A DNA stretch of 6,045 nt from an uncultured Burkholderiales bacterium (lineage in GTDB: Bacteria > Pseudomonadota > Gammaproteobacteria > Burkholderiales > Burkholderiaceae_C): contig CAJBLW010000235.1 in assembly GCA_903953985.1 (NCBI GenBank), positions 1 through 6,045 on the forward strand, given 5' to 3'. Position numbers and translations under genes: made by a program. This document shows positions 1 through 6,045 of this stretch, one piece after another. The notes under the pieces are model-generated. The model saw only the letters and a list, made by a program, of their open reading frames with translations. It had not been told where the DNA came from and did no database searches. Each line of letters starts with the position of its first letter. Positions within the stretch are counted from its first letter, which is position 1.

Positions 1-273
1 GCCTTCGAACTCAAGGGCTCTGAAGAACTCAACTCCAGCCAGGCCCGCATGGGCCTGGCTTGGGCCATGCTGGGCCTGTTTGGCCTGTACATACTGTCCG
101 TTCCCTGGCTGGGATATCTGAGCAGCACCCTGCTTTTCCTGGTGGCCAGCAGCCGGGTGCTGGGCTTTGCCTGGCGCACCACTTGGGCGCTGAGCCTGCC
201 CTTGGCGCTGGTCATGTGGTGGGTGTTTTCGAAACTTCTCAAAGTCCACTTCGGACACGGCTGGTTGATCTGA
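1..273 (+). CDS. tctB: TctB-family small membrane subunit of a tripartite tricarboxylate transporter (5' truncated)
   Basis: The reading frame is open from base 1 to the TGA at 271-273, so the gene begins outside the window and only about the last 90 codons are seen. The visible part is almost wholly hydrophobic, with membrane segments around residues 17-55 and 61-80 of the fragment, ending in a short FGHGWLI tail that resembles the C-terminal F-P-x-G-x-L type tail of TctB (DUF1468) proteins. The family member is the poorly conserved four-helix subunit that works with TctA in the inner membrane. Sequence alone would give only a weak call. The decisive evidence is position: a clear tctA starts 2 nt after the stop, in the standard tctB-tctA order. 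The ATG at 49 is an internal Met, because the frame stays open and TctB-like upstream of it. Confidence 0.8.
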   Translation, partial: AFELKGSEELNSSQARMGLAWAMLGLFGLYILSVPWLGYLSSTLLFLVASSRVLGFAWRTTWALSLPLALVMWWVFSKLLKVHFGHGWLI

Positions 274-275
274 AC

Positions 276-1769
276 ATGGAATTTTTTGAAAGCTTGTCGC
301 TTGGGTTTGCGGCGCTGGGCACCTGGCAGATCGTACTGTCCCTGTTGATGGGCTCGGCCTTGGGCATTGTGGTGGGCGTACTGCCCGGCGTCGGTCCGGG
401 GGTGACGATTGCCGTGCTGCTGCCCTTCACATACGGCATGGCACCGCTGGCGGGCATTTCCTTGTTGCTGGGGGTTTACTGCGGGGCCTTTTACGGCGGC
501 GCGGTCACCTCCATCCTGATCCGCACACCGGGCGAAGCCTCGTCCATCATGACCATGTTTGATGGCTACCCCATGGCCAAGAACGGTCAAGCGCAAAGGG
601 CTTTGTCATTGGCCTTCATGTCGGCTTTCATTGGCGGGATCGTGAGCGCCTTGCTGCTGGGCCTGGCCGCACGCCCGCTGGCCGGTTTTGCGGCCAAATT
701 TGGTGCACCAGAAACCGTGATGGCGATTTTGTTGGCCAGTCTGTGCGTGGGCAAGGCCTACCAGCGCCAGTTTGCCTCGGCCATGATGATGATGTTTTTG
801 GGGTTTTTCCTGGCCACCGTGGGCATTGACCCCAACTCCAACGAACAACGCTACACGCTGGGCATCCCTGCCTTGCTCAGCGGCATTCCTTTGGTGCCCG
901 TAGCGGTGGGCATGTTCGGCATGGCACAAGCTTTGGTCATGGTCAGCTCGCCTGTGCCCACGTTTGATTCTTCTTTGATTGGCCGTGCGGGCGTGTCCTG
1001 GCGGGCCTTTCTAGAGCCCTTCAAGTACCCCAAAACCCTGGGCAAAGGCCTGTTCCTGGGCTCGGCCATCGGTGTCTTGCCTGCCGTGGGTGCGGCCCTG
1101 TCCACCTCGCTGGCTTACTTTTGGGCACAGCGCGGCGCCAAAGACCCAACCCCTTTTGGCGAAGGCAACCCTGAGGGCATTGTGGCCGCCGAAAGCGCCA
1201 ACAACTCCAACTCGGGCGGTGCCATGATCACGGTGCTGACCCTGGGCATTCCGGGTGATGCCATCACCGCCATCATCATGGGCGTGTTTGTGGTGCACGG
1301 CATCGTGCCGGGTCCTTCGCTGTTCACGGACCGCCCTGAAATCATCAACGGTGTGCTGTCGGCCTTGCTGGTCATCAACGTCGTCATCCTGATTTTGCTC
1401 GTGCTGTGCGTCAAACCCCTGGCCCGTCTGGCTTATGTGAACCCACGCATCCTGGGCCTGGCCATTTTGGCGCTGTGCTTTGTGGGGGCCTATTCGGCGG
1501 CCAACTCGATGTATTTCGTGCTGATTGCCATGGTATTTGGTGTCTTCGGACTTGTCTGTGCGCGGGCCAATATCCCGACCATTCCGCTCATTTTGGGCAT
1601 GGTCATGGGCGACACGTTGGAGTCGACATTGCGCCAAGCGCTGGGCCGCAGCGACGGGTCCTTGATGCCCTTCATCGAACGCCCGATCTCGGCGAGCATC
1701 CTGGCCGTCGTGGTCCTGATGCTGATCTGGCCCTGGCTGTCCCGACTTGTCTCTTTTCGCAAAGGCTGA
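276..1769 (+). CDS. tctA: TctA-family large membrane subunit of a tripartite tricarboxylate transporter
   Basis: This 497-residue protein has the usual TctA length (about 500) and roughly a dozen hydrophobic segments. It is the secondary transporter subunit that moves a carboxylate across the inner membrane, driven by an ion gradient and fed by a periplasmic TctC/Bug protein. Family signatures are easy to see in both halves. The first half has GVLPGVGPG at 34-42, YCGAFYGG at 68-75, RTPGEASS at 83-90 and DGYPMAKNGQA from 96. The second half has GVLPAVG at 266-272, FGEGNPEG at 294-301, ESANNSNSGGAMI at 306-318, TLGIPGD at 322-328 and HGIVPGP at 341-347. An upstream in-frame ATG at 60 would add 72 residues lying over tctB in another frame, so the ATG at 276 is chosen. 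It lies 2 nt after the tctB stop with no good Shine-Dalgarno, which suggests translational coupling. The substrate cannot be read from the sequence. Confidence 0.95.
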   Translation: MEFFESLSLGFAALGTWQIVLSLLMGSALGIVVGVLPGVGPGVTIAVLLPFTYGMAPLAGISLLLGVYCGAFYGGAVTSILIRTPGEASSIMTMFDGYPMAKNGQAQRALSLAFMSAFIGGIVSALLLGLAARPLAGFAAKFGAPETVMAILLASLCVGKAYQRQFASAMMMMFLGFFLATVGIDPNSNEQRYTLGIPALLSGIPLVPVAVGMFGMAQALVMVSSPVPTFDSSLIGRAGVSWRAFLEPFKYPKTLGKGLFLGSAIGVLPAVGAALSTSLAYFWAQRGAKDPTPFGEGNPEGIVAAESANNSNSGGAMITVLTLGIPGDAITAIIMGVFVVHGIVPGPSLFTDRPEIINGVLSALLVINVVILILLVLCVKPLARLAYVNPRILGLAILALCFVGAYSAANSMYFVLIAMVFGVFGLVCARANIPTIPLILGMVMGDTLESTLRQALGRSDGSLMPFIERPISASILAVVVLMLIWPWLSRLVSFRKG

Positions 1770-1777
1770 CCTGTTCC

Positions 1778-2902
1778 ATGCCCACCACCACCGCCTATGT
1801 GACCGACGAACTGTGCTTTTGGCATGACCCGGGCAACTACGCCCTAATGCTCAAGCCCGGTGGTTTTGTCGAGCCCTACAACCGCCACATCGAAAACGCC
1901 GACCCCAAGCGGCGTCTGCACAACCTGATTCAGCAATCGGGACTGATGCACAGCCTGCAGGTGATCCCGGCGCGCGACGCACAGGTGCACGAACTCACCC
2001 GCCTGCACAGTGCCAGTTATGTGGCCAAGGTCGAACAAATCGCCCTGGCCGGTGGCGGCGACACCGGCATTGGCGCACCCATCTCGTCCAACGGCTGGAC
2101 CGCTGCCCGCCGCTCGGCCGGTTGCGCCCTCACGGCTGTGGACGCGGTCATGCAGGGCCAAGCCCAGATGGCCTATGCCCTGACACGCCCGCCGGGCCAC
2201 CATGCCGAACCCGAGCAAGGCATGGGCTTTTGCGTGTTTGCCAATGCGGCGCTGGCCGCGGCCCACGCGATCGAGGTGCATGGGCTGCAACGCGTGGCCA
2301 TCGTGGACTGGGACGTGCACTTTGGCAACGGCACTCAAAAATGTTTTGAAAACCGCAGCGATGTGCTGACGATTTCGGTGCACCAACAAGCGGGCTATCT
2401 GCTCGTCAAGGGCGAGGCCGACGAACTGGGCCAAGGCGCAGGCGCGGGTTACAACATCAACATTCCGCTGCCGCCTGGTTGCGGCTTTGGGGCTTATCGG
2501 GAGTCGTTTGAAAAAGTCATCCTACCGGCACTGGACGCCTACCAGCCCGAGTTGATCATCGTGGCTTGCGGCTACGATGCCGGACGCTTTGACCCGCTGG
2601 GCCGCATGATGCTCGACGGCGTGGCCTTTCGCTGGATGACCGATGCGGTATTGGACATGGCCCGCAAGCACGCCCAAGGCCGCGTGGTCATGACGCACGA
2701 AGGCGGTTATTGCCCGGTGTCGGTGCCGTTTTGGGGCATGTCGGTGCTGGAGCAGATGACCGGAATCAAAACCGAGGTGGTCTGCCCATTCACCGGGCAA
2801 CACGACCAGATGCCCGCGCAGAAACTGCAAACCGAACAAGCCCGTTTGGTGCAGTCACTGGCTGGGTATTTTGAGGACATCCGGCAAAAGCACTGGGCCT
2901 GA
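1778..2902 (+). CDS. Class II histone-deacetylase-like zinc amidohydrolase (HDAH / acetylpolyamine amidohydrolase group)
   Basis: This 374-residue cytosolic enzyme belongs to the arginase/deacetylase fold and resembles, end to end, the bacterial amidohydrolase HDAH of about 369 residues. Family members remove acetyl or other acyl groups from amines. The catalytic set is present: RPPGHHA at 137-143 (His141 and His142), zinc ligands Asp179 and His181 in the DWDVH motif, zinc ligand Asp267 in GYDA, and the transition-state Tyr311 in EGGY. The enzyme should therefore be active. Oddities are Phe182 where most relatives have a second His (DVHFGNGT, not DVHHGNGT), and YLL at 207-209 where relatives have an aromatic residue followed by two prolines at the tunnel mouth. 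The ATG at 1778 is chosen because family similarity begins there; the frame is open further upstream but only over tctA. AAAGG at 1761-1765 is a possible, rather distant ribosome site. It starts 8 nt after tctA, so it is probably in the same operon. The natural substrate is unknown. Confidence 0.92.
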   Translation: MPTTTAYVTDELCFWHDPGNYALMLKPGGFVEPYNRHIENADPKRRLHNLIQQSGLMHSLQVIPARDAQVHELTRLHSASYVAKVEQIALAGGGDTGIGAPISSNGWTAARRSAGCALTAVDAVMQGQAQMAYALTRPPGHHAEPEQGMGFCVFANAALAAAHAIEVHGLQRVAIVDWDVHFGNGTQKCFENRSDVLTISVHQQAGYLLVKGEADELGQGAGAGYNINIPLPPGCGFGAYRESFEKVILPALDAYQPELIIVACGYDAGRFDPLGRMMLDGVAFRWMTDAVLDMARKHAQGRVVMTHEGGYCPVSVPFWGMSVLEQMTGIKTEVVCPFTGQHDQMPAQKLQTEQARLVQSLAGYFEDIRQKHWA

Positions 2903-2952
2903 GCGGATGTCCAGCTGTCGCCAAGCGGCCGGGCCCGTCTACAGCCCAAGCC
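2903..2952. other. Short convergent intergenic gap
   Basis: Fifty bases separate the stop of the deacetylase-like gene (+) from the stop of pmbA (-). It is GC-rich and holds only short self-complementary pieces, such as GGGC with GCCC nine bases apart. No stem followed by a T run is visible on either strand, so I do not call a terminator here. Confidence 0.5.
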
Positions 2953-4374
2953 TCAGCTGCCCGCCACCTTCATGCGGTTGACCAAGATGGACCCGGTGGA
3001 TTTGGCCCCCATGTTGTAAGCATCCGCGCCCACCGCTTCGATGCCCAAGAGCATGTCCTTCAGGTTGCCCGCGATGGTGATCTCGTGCACCGGGTAGGCG
3101 ATCTGGCCATTTTCGACCCAAAAGCCGCTGGCCCCGCGTGAGTAGTCTCCCGTGACATAGTTCACGCCCTGGCCCATCAGCTCCGTCACAAACAAGCCGG
3201 TGCCCAGCTTTTGGATCATGGCATCCAGGTCGTCACCCGCTTGGGTCAGGCGAGACGTCAGTGCCAGGTTGTGCGAGCCACCGGCATTGCCGGTGGTCTT
3301 CATGCCCAACTTGCGGGCCGAATAACTGGAGAGGAAGTAGCCCTCTACCCGTCCGCCTTTGACCACTTTGCGGCGCACCGAGCGCACGCCTTCGTCGTCA
3401 AAAGGTGAGCTGCCTTTGCCGCGCAGCACAAACGGGTCTTCTTCAATGTCGATGTGCTTGGGAAACACCTTTTTGCCCAGTGAGTCCAGTAAAAAACTGC
3501 TCTTGCGGTACAGCGCCCCGCCGCTCACGGCTTGCACAAAACCACCCAACAGGCCAGCAGCCACCGGTGACTCGAACAACACGGGGCATTCGGTGGTGGC
3601 GATCTTGCGGGCCCCCAGGCGAGACAAGGCGCGTTCGGCGGCATAACGGCCCACGGCCTCGACCGATGCCAACTCTTGCGCGGAACGCATCGAGGTGTAC
3701 CAGGCGTCGCGCTGCATTTCGGCGTTGCGCCCCGGCAGCTTGGCGATCGGGGCCACCGAGACACTGTGGCGCGAGCTGGCATAACCGCCTCGAAATCCAT
3801 GCGTGTGGGCGCTAAAGAAATGGCTTTGCTGGGCCGACACGGCCGCGCCATCGCTGTTGGTGATGCGGCGGCTGGTTTTCAGGGCGGCGGCTTCGCACTG
3901 CAGTGCGATGCGGGCGGCTTCTTCGCTGTTGATGGACCACGGGTGGAACAGGTCCAGGTCGCGGTGTTGGGTTTCGATGTCAGCCGCATCCGGCAAACCG
4001 GCCGTGGGGTCTTCGGCCGTGAAGCGGGCGATGTCGAAAGCGGCCTGCACCGTGCGCTCGATCGCGGCCTTGGAAAAATCCGAGGTGCTGGCATTGCCCC
4101 GGCGGTGCTTCACATAGACCGTCACGCCCAAGGATTTGTCGCGGTTGCGCTCTACGTTTTCCAGCTCACCCTTGCGCACGCTGACCGACAGGCCGCAACC
4201 CTCCGACGCTTCGGCACCCGCGTTGGTGGCCCCGAGCTTTTTGGCGTGGTGCAGGGCGATGTCGACCAGCTCTTCAAAATGGTCTCGCGAGTAGCTGAAT
4301 CCGTCGTGGGCTTGGGCATGGGAGGTGGTAGCAGGGGCGTTTTTTTTCACGGGGCTTTTCACAGAAACTTTCAC
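2953..4374 (-). CDS. pmbA: PmbA/TldE, metalloprotease subunit of the TldD-TldE complex
   Basis: PmbA (TldE) pairs with TldD to form a cytosolic peptidase. In E. coli it is needed to mature microcin B17 and to degrade the antitoxin CcdA. In the known complex the zinc HExxxH motif is on TldD, and none is visible here, as expected for PmbA. With the GTG start at 4374 the protein has 473 residues (E. coli 450). Family landmarks: GFSYSR at 25-30, a strongly conserved block from EASEGCG through RKGELENVER at 55-76, GYFLSSYSARKLG continuing to GNAGG at 345-366, and TGDYSRGASGFW at 408-419 near the C terminus. The start is uncertain. GTG codons at 4374, 4362 and 4350 are all possible and none has a strong ribosome site; ATG codons at 4455, 4479 and 4494 would add a hydrophobic leader not expected in this cytosolic family. 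tldD is not in the window. The gene is divergent from darP, as in E. coli. Confidence 0.93.
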   Translation of the reverse strand: MKVSVKSPVKKNAPATTSHAQAHDGFSYSRDHFEELVDIALHHAKKLGATNAGAEASEGCGLSVSVRKGELENVERNRDKSLGVTVYVKHRRGNASTSDFSKAAIERTVQAAFDIARFTAEDPTAGLPDAADIETQHRDLDLFHPWSINSEEAARIALQCEAAALKTSRRITNSDGAAVSAQQSHFFSAHTHGFRGGYASSRHSVSVAPIAKLPGRNAEMQRDAWYTSMRSAQELASVEAVGRYAAERALSRLGARKIATTECPVLFESPVAAGLLGGFVQAVSGGALYRKSSFLLDSLGKKVFPKHIDIEEDPFVLRGKGSSPFDDEGVRSVRRKVVKGGRVEGYFLSSYSARKLGMKTTGNAGGSHNLALTSRLTQAGDDLDAMIQKLGTGLFVTELMGQGVNYVTGDYSRGASGFWVENGQIAYPVHEITIAGNLKDMLLGIEAVGADAYNMGAKSTGSILVNRMKVAGS

Positions 4375-4477
4375 GAAGAGGGTCTCGAAAAAAATGGCGG
4401 GCACCAGGCCCGCAGTGGCCGCTATGATACTTGCCACCCAGCCCCAGCGCTGCATCTGAAAAAGAGTTCCCCCATTC
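4375..4477. promoter_or_regulatory. Divergent promoter region between pmbA and darP
   Basis: These roughly 100 bases separate the two divergent gene starts and must hold the promoters for both if they are not served from elsewhere. The best -10 candidate is TATGAT at 4423-4428 on the + strand, placed about 50 bp before the darP start. I see no convincing -35 box at the proper distance upstream. The same spot read on the - strand gives TATCAT, so the two promoters could overlap, though that one also lacks a good -35. The region also has a seven-A run at 4388-4394. The assignment as a regulatory region rests on gene orientation; the exact box is a guess. Confidence 0.4.
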
Positions 4478-5134
4478 ATGTCCCGTAAACCCAAAAAAGG
4501 CTACTTCGTGCGCGGTCAGTTTATTGCCGAAGGCAGCGAGCTGGACCTGGAGTACAAGCGCGAGCTCAAAGGCGGCTTCGACGGCCCCAGCCGCACCGAA
4601 CTCAAACGAGAAAGCACCGAACTGCAAGACCTTGGCACCGATCTGCTGACTTTGCGCAAAGACCTGATGGAAGGTCTGGCCCTGCCTGAAAAACTGACCG
4701 ATGGACTGGTCGAAGCCAAGCGCATCACCAACTTTGAAGGCAAGCGCCGCCAAATGCAGTTCATTGGCAAACAAATGCGCCTGCTCAGTCCCGAAACCCT
4801 GCAAGCCGTGCGCGAGGCCCTGGACATCCAGCGCCTGGGCAGCGCCAAAGACACCCAAGCCCTGCACCTGGCCGAAGCTTGGCGTGACCGCCTGATCGCC
4901 GATGACGAGGCCGTGAGCGAATGGATCGCGCACTACCCGCAAACCGACATGCAGCAGCTGCGCGCCTTGGTGCGCCAGGCCCGCAAAGACGCTGTGCCGG
5001 TGAGCAACGCCGCCGTGTCGCAAGGCCTGGCCCCCCGCCAAGGCCGTGCTTACCGCGAGCTTTTCAAGCTGGTGCGCAGTGTGCTGACCGGCGGCGAAAG
5101 TGACAACACCCCCGACGAGGCCGAAGATGAGTGA
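4478..5134 (+). CDS. darP: Ribosome biogenesis factor DarP/YjgA (DUF615)
   Basis: This protein has 218 residues, longer than E. coli YjgA (about 183), mainly through extra sequence at both ends. DarP (YjgA, DUF615) binds late 50S precursor particles and helps their maturation in the cytosol. It is rich in charged residues and mostly helical in character, with no membrane segment or signal. Recognisable family parts are the SRTELKRE stretch near residue 38, the LALPEKLTDGLVEAKRI segment near 66-83, the KRRQMQFIGKQMR block near 88-100, and the RAYRELFKLVR segment close to the C terminus. The tail ends in an acidic run (DNTPDEAEDE). The ATG at 4478 follows a weak AAAGAG at 4461-4466. It is divergent from pmbA, a pairing also seen in E. 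coli, and it overlaps mogA by 8 bp downstream. Confidence 0.92.
   Translation: MSRKPKKGYFVRGQFIAEGSELDLEYKRELKGGFDGPSRTELKRESTELQDLGTDLLTLRKDLMEGLALPEKLTDGLVEAKRITNFEGKRRQMQFIGKQMRLLSPETLQAVREALDIQRLGSAKDTQALHLAEAWRDRLIADDEAVSEWIAHYPQTDMQQLRALVRQARKDAVPVSNAAVSQGLAPRQGRAYRELFKLVRSVLTGGESDNTPDEAEDE
5117..5120 (+). promoter_or_regulatory. Ribosome binding site of mogA
   Basis: GAGG lies 6 nt before the ATG at 5127, inside the end of darP. It supports 5127 over the earlier in-frame ATG at 5100, which would add nine residues absent from MogA proteins. Confidence 0.6.
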
Positions 5135-5723
5135 ATCCCAGTTTGACCCGGTCAAGATCGGCATCGTGTCCATCAGCGACCGGGCCAGCACCGGTGTGTA
5201 CGAAGACAAAGGCCTGCCTGCATTGCAAGACTGGTTGACGAAGGCGCTGCACAACCCGATCACCTTCGAGCCGCGCCTGATCCCTGACGAAAAGGACCGC
5301 ATCAGCGCCACCTTGATCGAGCTGGTGGACGCCGGCTGCTCGCTGGTGCTGACCACAGGCGGCACGGGCCCCGCTCTGCGCGATGTCACGCCCGAGGCCA
5401 CACTGGCCGTGGCCGACAAGGAAATGCCCGGCTTTGGCGAGCAAATGCGCCAAATCAGCCTGAAGTTTGTCCCCACGGCTATCTTGTCGCGGCAGGTGGC
5501 GGTGATCCGGGGCCAGAGCCTCATCATCAACCTGCCCGGTCAGCCCAAATCGATTGCCGAGACCATGGAAGGCCTGAAAGACGCTGACGGCCAAGCCGTG
5601 GTGCACGGCATTTTTGCGGCGGTGCCTTATTGCGTGGATTTGATCGGCGGGCCCTACATGGAAACCCGAGACGAGGTGTGCAAAGCGTTCAGGCCCAAAA
5701 CCGCCATTCGCCCAGCCCGCTGA
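5127..5723 (+). CDS. mogA: Molybdopterin adenylyltransferase MogA
   Basis: MogA adenylylates molybdopterin with ATP, the step that prepares it for molybdate insertion by MoeA during cofactor synthesis in the cytosol. The protein has 198 residues (E. coli 195) and can be followed against E. coli MogA along nearly its whole length: SISDRAS at 15-21, RLIPDE at 50-55, the nucleotide-site motif TTGGTGPALRDVTP at 76-89, EMPGFGEQMRQIS in the middle, LPGQPKSI later, and HGIFAAVPYC near the C terminus. Asp54 and Asp86 align with E. coli Asp49 and Asp82, the residues known to matter for catalysis, so it should be active. These features set it apart from MoaB. It overlaps darP by 8 bp (the shared ATGAGTGA), so the two are probably co-transcribed and coupled in translation. 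No other molybdenum cofactor gene is in the window. It is convergent with ispF. Confidence 0.96.
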   Translation: MSESQFDPVKIGIVSISDRASTGVYEDKGLPALQDWLTKALHNPITFEPRLIPDEKDRISATLIELVDAGCSLVLTTGGTGPALRDVTPEATLAVADKEMPGFGEQMRQISLKFVPTAILSRQVAVIRGQSLIINLPGQPKSIAETMEGLKDADGQAVVHGIFAAVPYCVDLIGGPYMETRDEVCKAFRPKTAIRPAR

Positions 5724-5750
5724 CCGCCAGGGGCACGGCCGGCAGCGTCG
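5724..5750. other. Very short convergent gap between mogA and ispF
   Basis: Only 27 bases separate the two stop codons. The sequence is GC-rich with a GCCGGC palindrome but no stem and T run, so no terminator is called. Transcripts from the two sides probably run into each other. Confidence 0.5.
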
Positions 5751-6045
5751 TTAAGAAGGCTTGTGCAGTAAAGCCACGGCACGCGCCTCGATGCTTTGGC
5801 CCATGCCCACCGGCCCCAGCTTTTCTGCGGTCTTGGCCTTCACATTGACCTGATCCAGTGGCACGCCAAGCGCCTGGGCCACCCCCGCGTTGATGGCCGC
5901 CATATGCGGGGCCAGTTTGGGGGCTTGGGCCACGATGGTGCTGTCCACATTCACCAATTCCCAGCCTTGCGCCCGCACCCGACGCATGGCTTCATGCAGC
6001 AGCACAGACGAATCGGCTCCCCTGAACTGCGCATCCGTGTCTGGA
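5751..6045 (-). CDS. ispF: 2-C-methyl-D-erythritol 2,4-cyclodiphosphate synthase IspF (N-terminal part outside window)
   Basis: IspF cyclises CDP-methylerythritol 2-phosphate to MEcPP with release of CMP, a step of the non-mevalonate isoprenoid pathway. The frame stays open to the right edge, so only the last 97 residues are present; about 60 N-terminal residues, with the zinc-binding Asp and His residues, are outside. The fragment begins PDTDAQFRGADSS, which matches the conserved FPDTD-x-x-F-x-GADS region of the family. It continues with NVDSTIVAQAPKLAPH and VNVKAKTAEKLG, the latter corresponding to the segment that contacts the cytidine nucleotide, then GMGQSIEARAVALL at the end. The first Met in the window (at 6005) is internal and is not the start. 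The protein ends at TAA (5751-5753). ispD often sits just upstream of ispF in proteobacteria, which would place it past the right edge; this cannot be seen. Confidence 0.95.
   Translation of the reverse strand, partial: PDTDAQFRGADSSVLLHEAMRRVRAQGWELVNVDSTIVAQAPKLAPHMAAINAGVAQALGVPLDQVNVKAKTAEKLGPVGMGQSIEARAVALLHKPS

Noticed and set aside
60..275. N-terminal extension of tctA from the ATG at 60
   Set aside because: The extra residues run over tctB in a different frame, do not look like a TctA N terminus, and the ATG at 276 gives the normal family length.
784..795. Four ATG triplets in a row, a possible microsatellite
   Set aside because: It encodes four Met inside a TctA membrane segment; four units of a triplet is too short to argue for a variable repeat and would not shift the frame.
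1011..1637. A 208-codon open frame on the - strand opposite tctA
   Set aside because: The translation is rich in His, Gln, Arg and Asp with no domain-like pattern, as expected for the reverse of membrane-protein codons.
1844..2434. A 196-codon open frame on the - strand opposite the deacetylase-like gene
   Set aside because: It is a shadow of a strongly conserved gene, with no recognisable motif or ribosome site.
2920..2947. Possible rho-independent terminator between the deacetylase-like gene and pmbA
   Set aside because: Only a four-pair stem could be drawn and no T run follows on either strand.
3676..4488. A 270-codon open frame on the + strand opposite pmbA
   Set aside because: It is antisense to conserved PmbA sequence and resembles no known family.
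4274..5530. A 418-codon open frame on the - strand opposite darP and mogA
   Set aside because: It lies antisense to two clearly recognised genes, its translation resembles no family I know, and long shadow frames are common in GC-rich codon usage.

Overview
The window looks like ordinary chromosomal DNA from a GC-rich betaproteobacterium. The protein sequences resemble those of Burkholderiales, probably Comamonadaceae (the Limnohabitans, Rhodoferax and Hydrogenophaga kind). This is judged from remembered family sequences, not from a search. Genes are packed tightly: the three longest non-coding gaps are about 103, 50 and 27 bp. I see no tRNA, rRNA, insertion sequence, CRISPR array, phage gene or attachment site.

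Left part (1-2902, + strand) is one apparent operon. It holds the end of a tctB-like small membrane subunit, a full tctA-like large membrane subunit of a tripartite tricarboxylate transporter (TTT), and a class II histone-deacetylase-like zinc amidohydrolase. The gaps between these genes are 2 and 8 nt. TTT systems import carboxylates with the help of a periplasmic TctC/Bug binding protein, which is not in the window. The deacetylase-like enzyme may act on the imported compound (an acetylated or amide-bearing carboxylate), but that is inference.

Middle part: pmbA (tldE) lies on the - strand (2953 to about 4374), convergent with the deacetylase gene and divergent from darP (yjgA, 4478-5134, + strand). 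The divergent pmbA/yjgA pair is also found in E. coli. darP overlaps mogA (5127-5723) by 8 bp, so a ribosome assembly factor and the molybdopterin adenylyltransferase are probably co-transcribed.

Right edge: ispF of the non-mevalonate isoprenoid pathway lies on the - strand, convergent with mogA, and its N-terminal part falls outside the window.

I did not find a new multi-gene system. The most interesting items are the pairing of the amidohydrolase with a TTT transporter, the unusual active-site-region residues in that amidohydrolase, and the unresolved start of pmbA.
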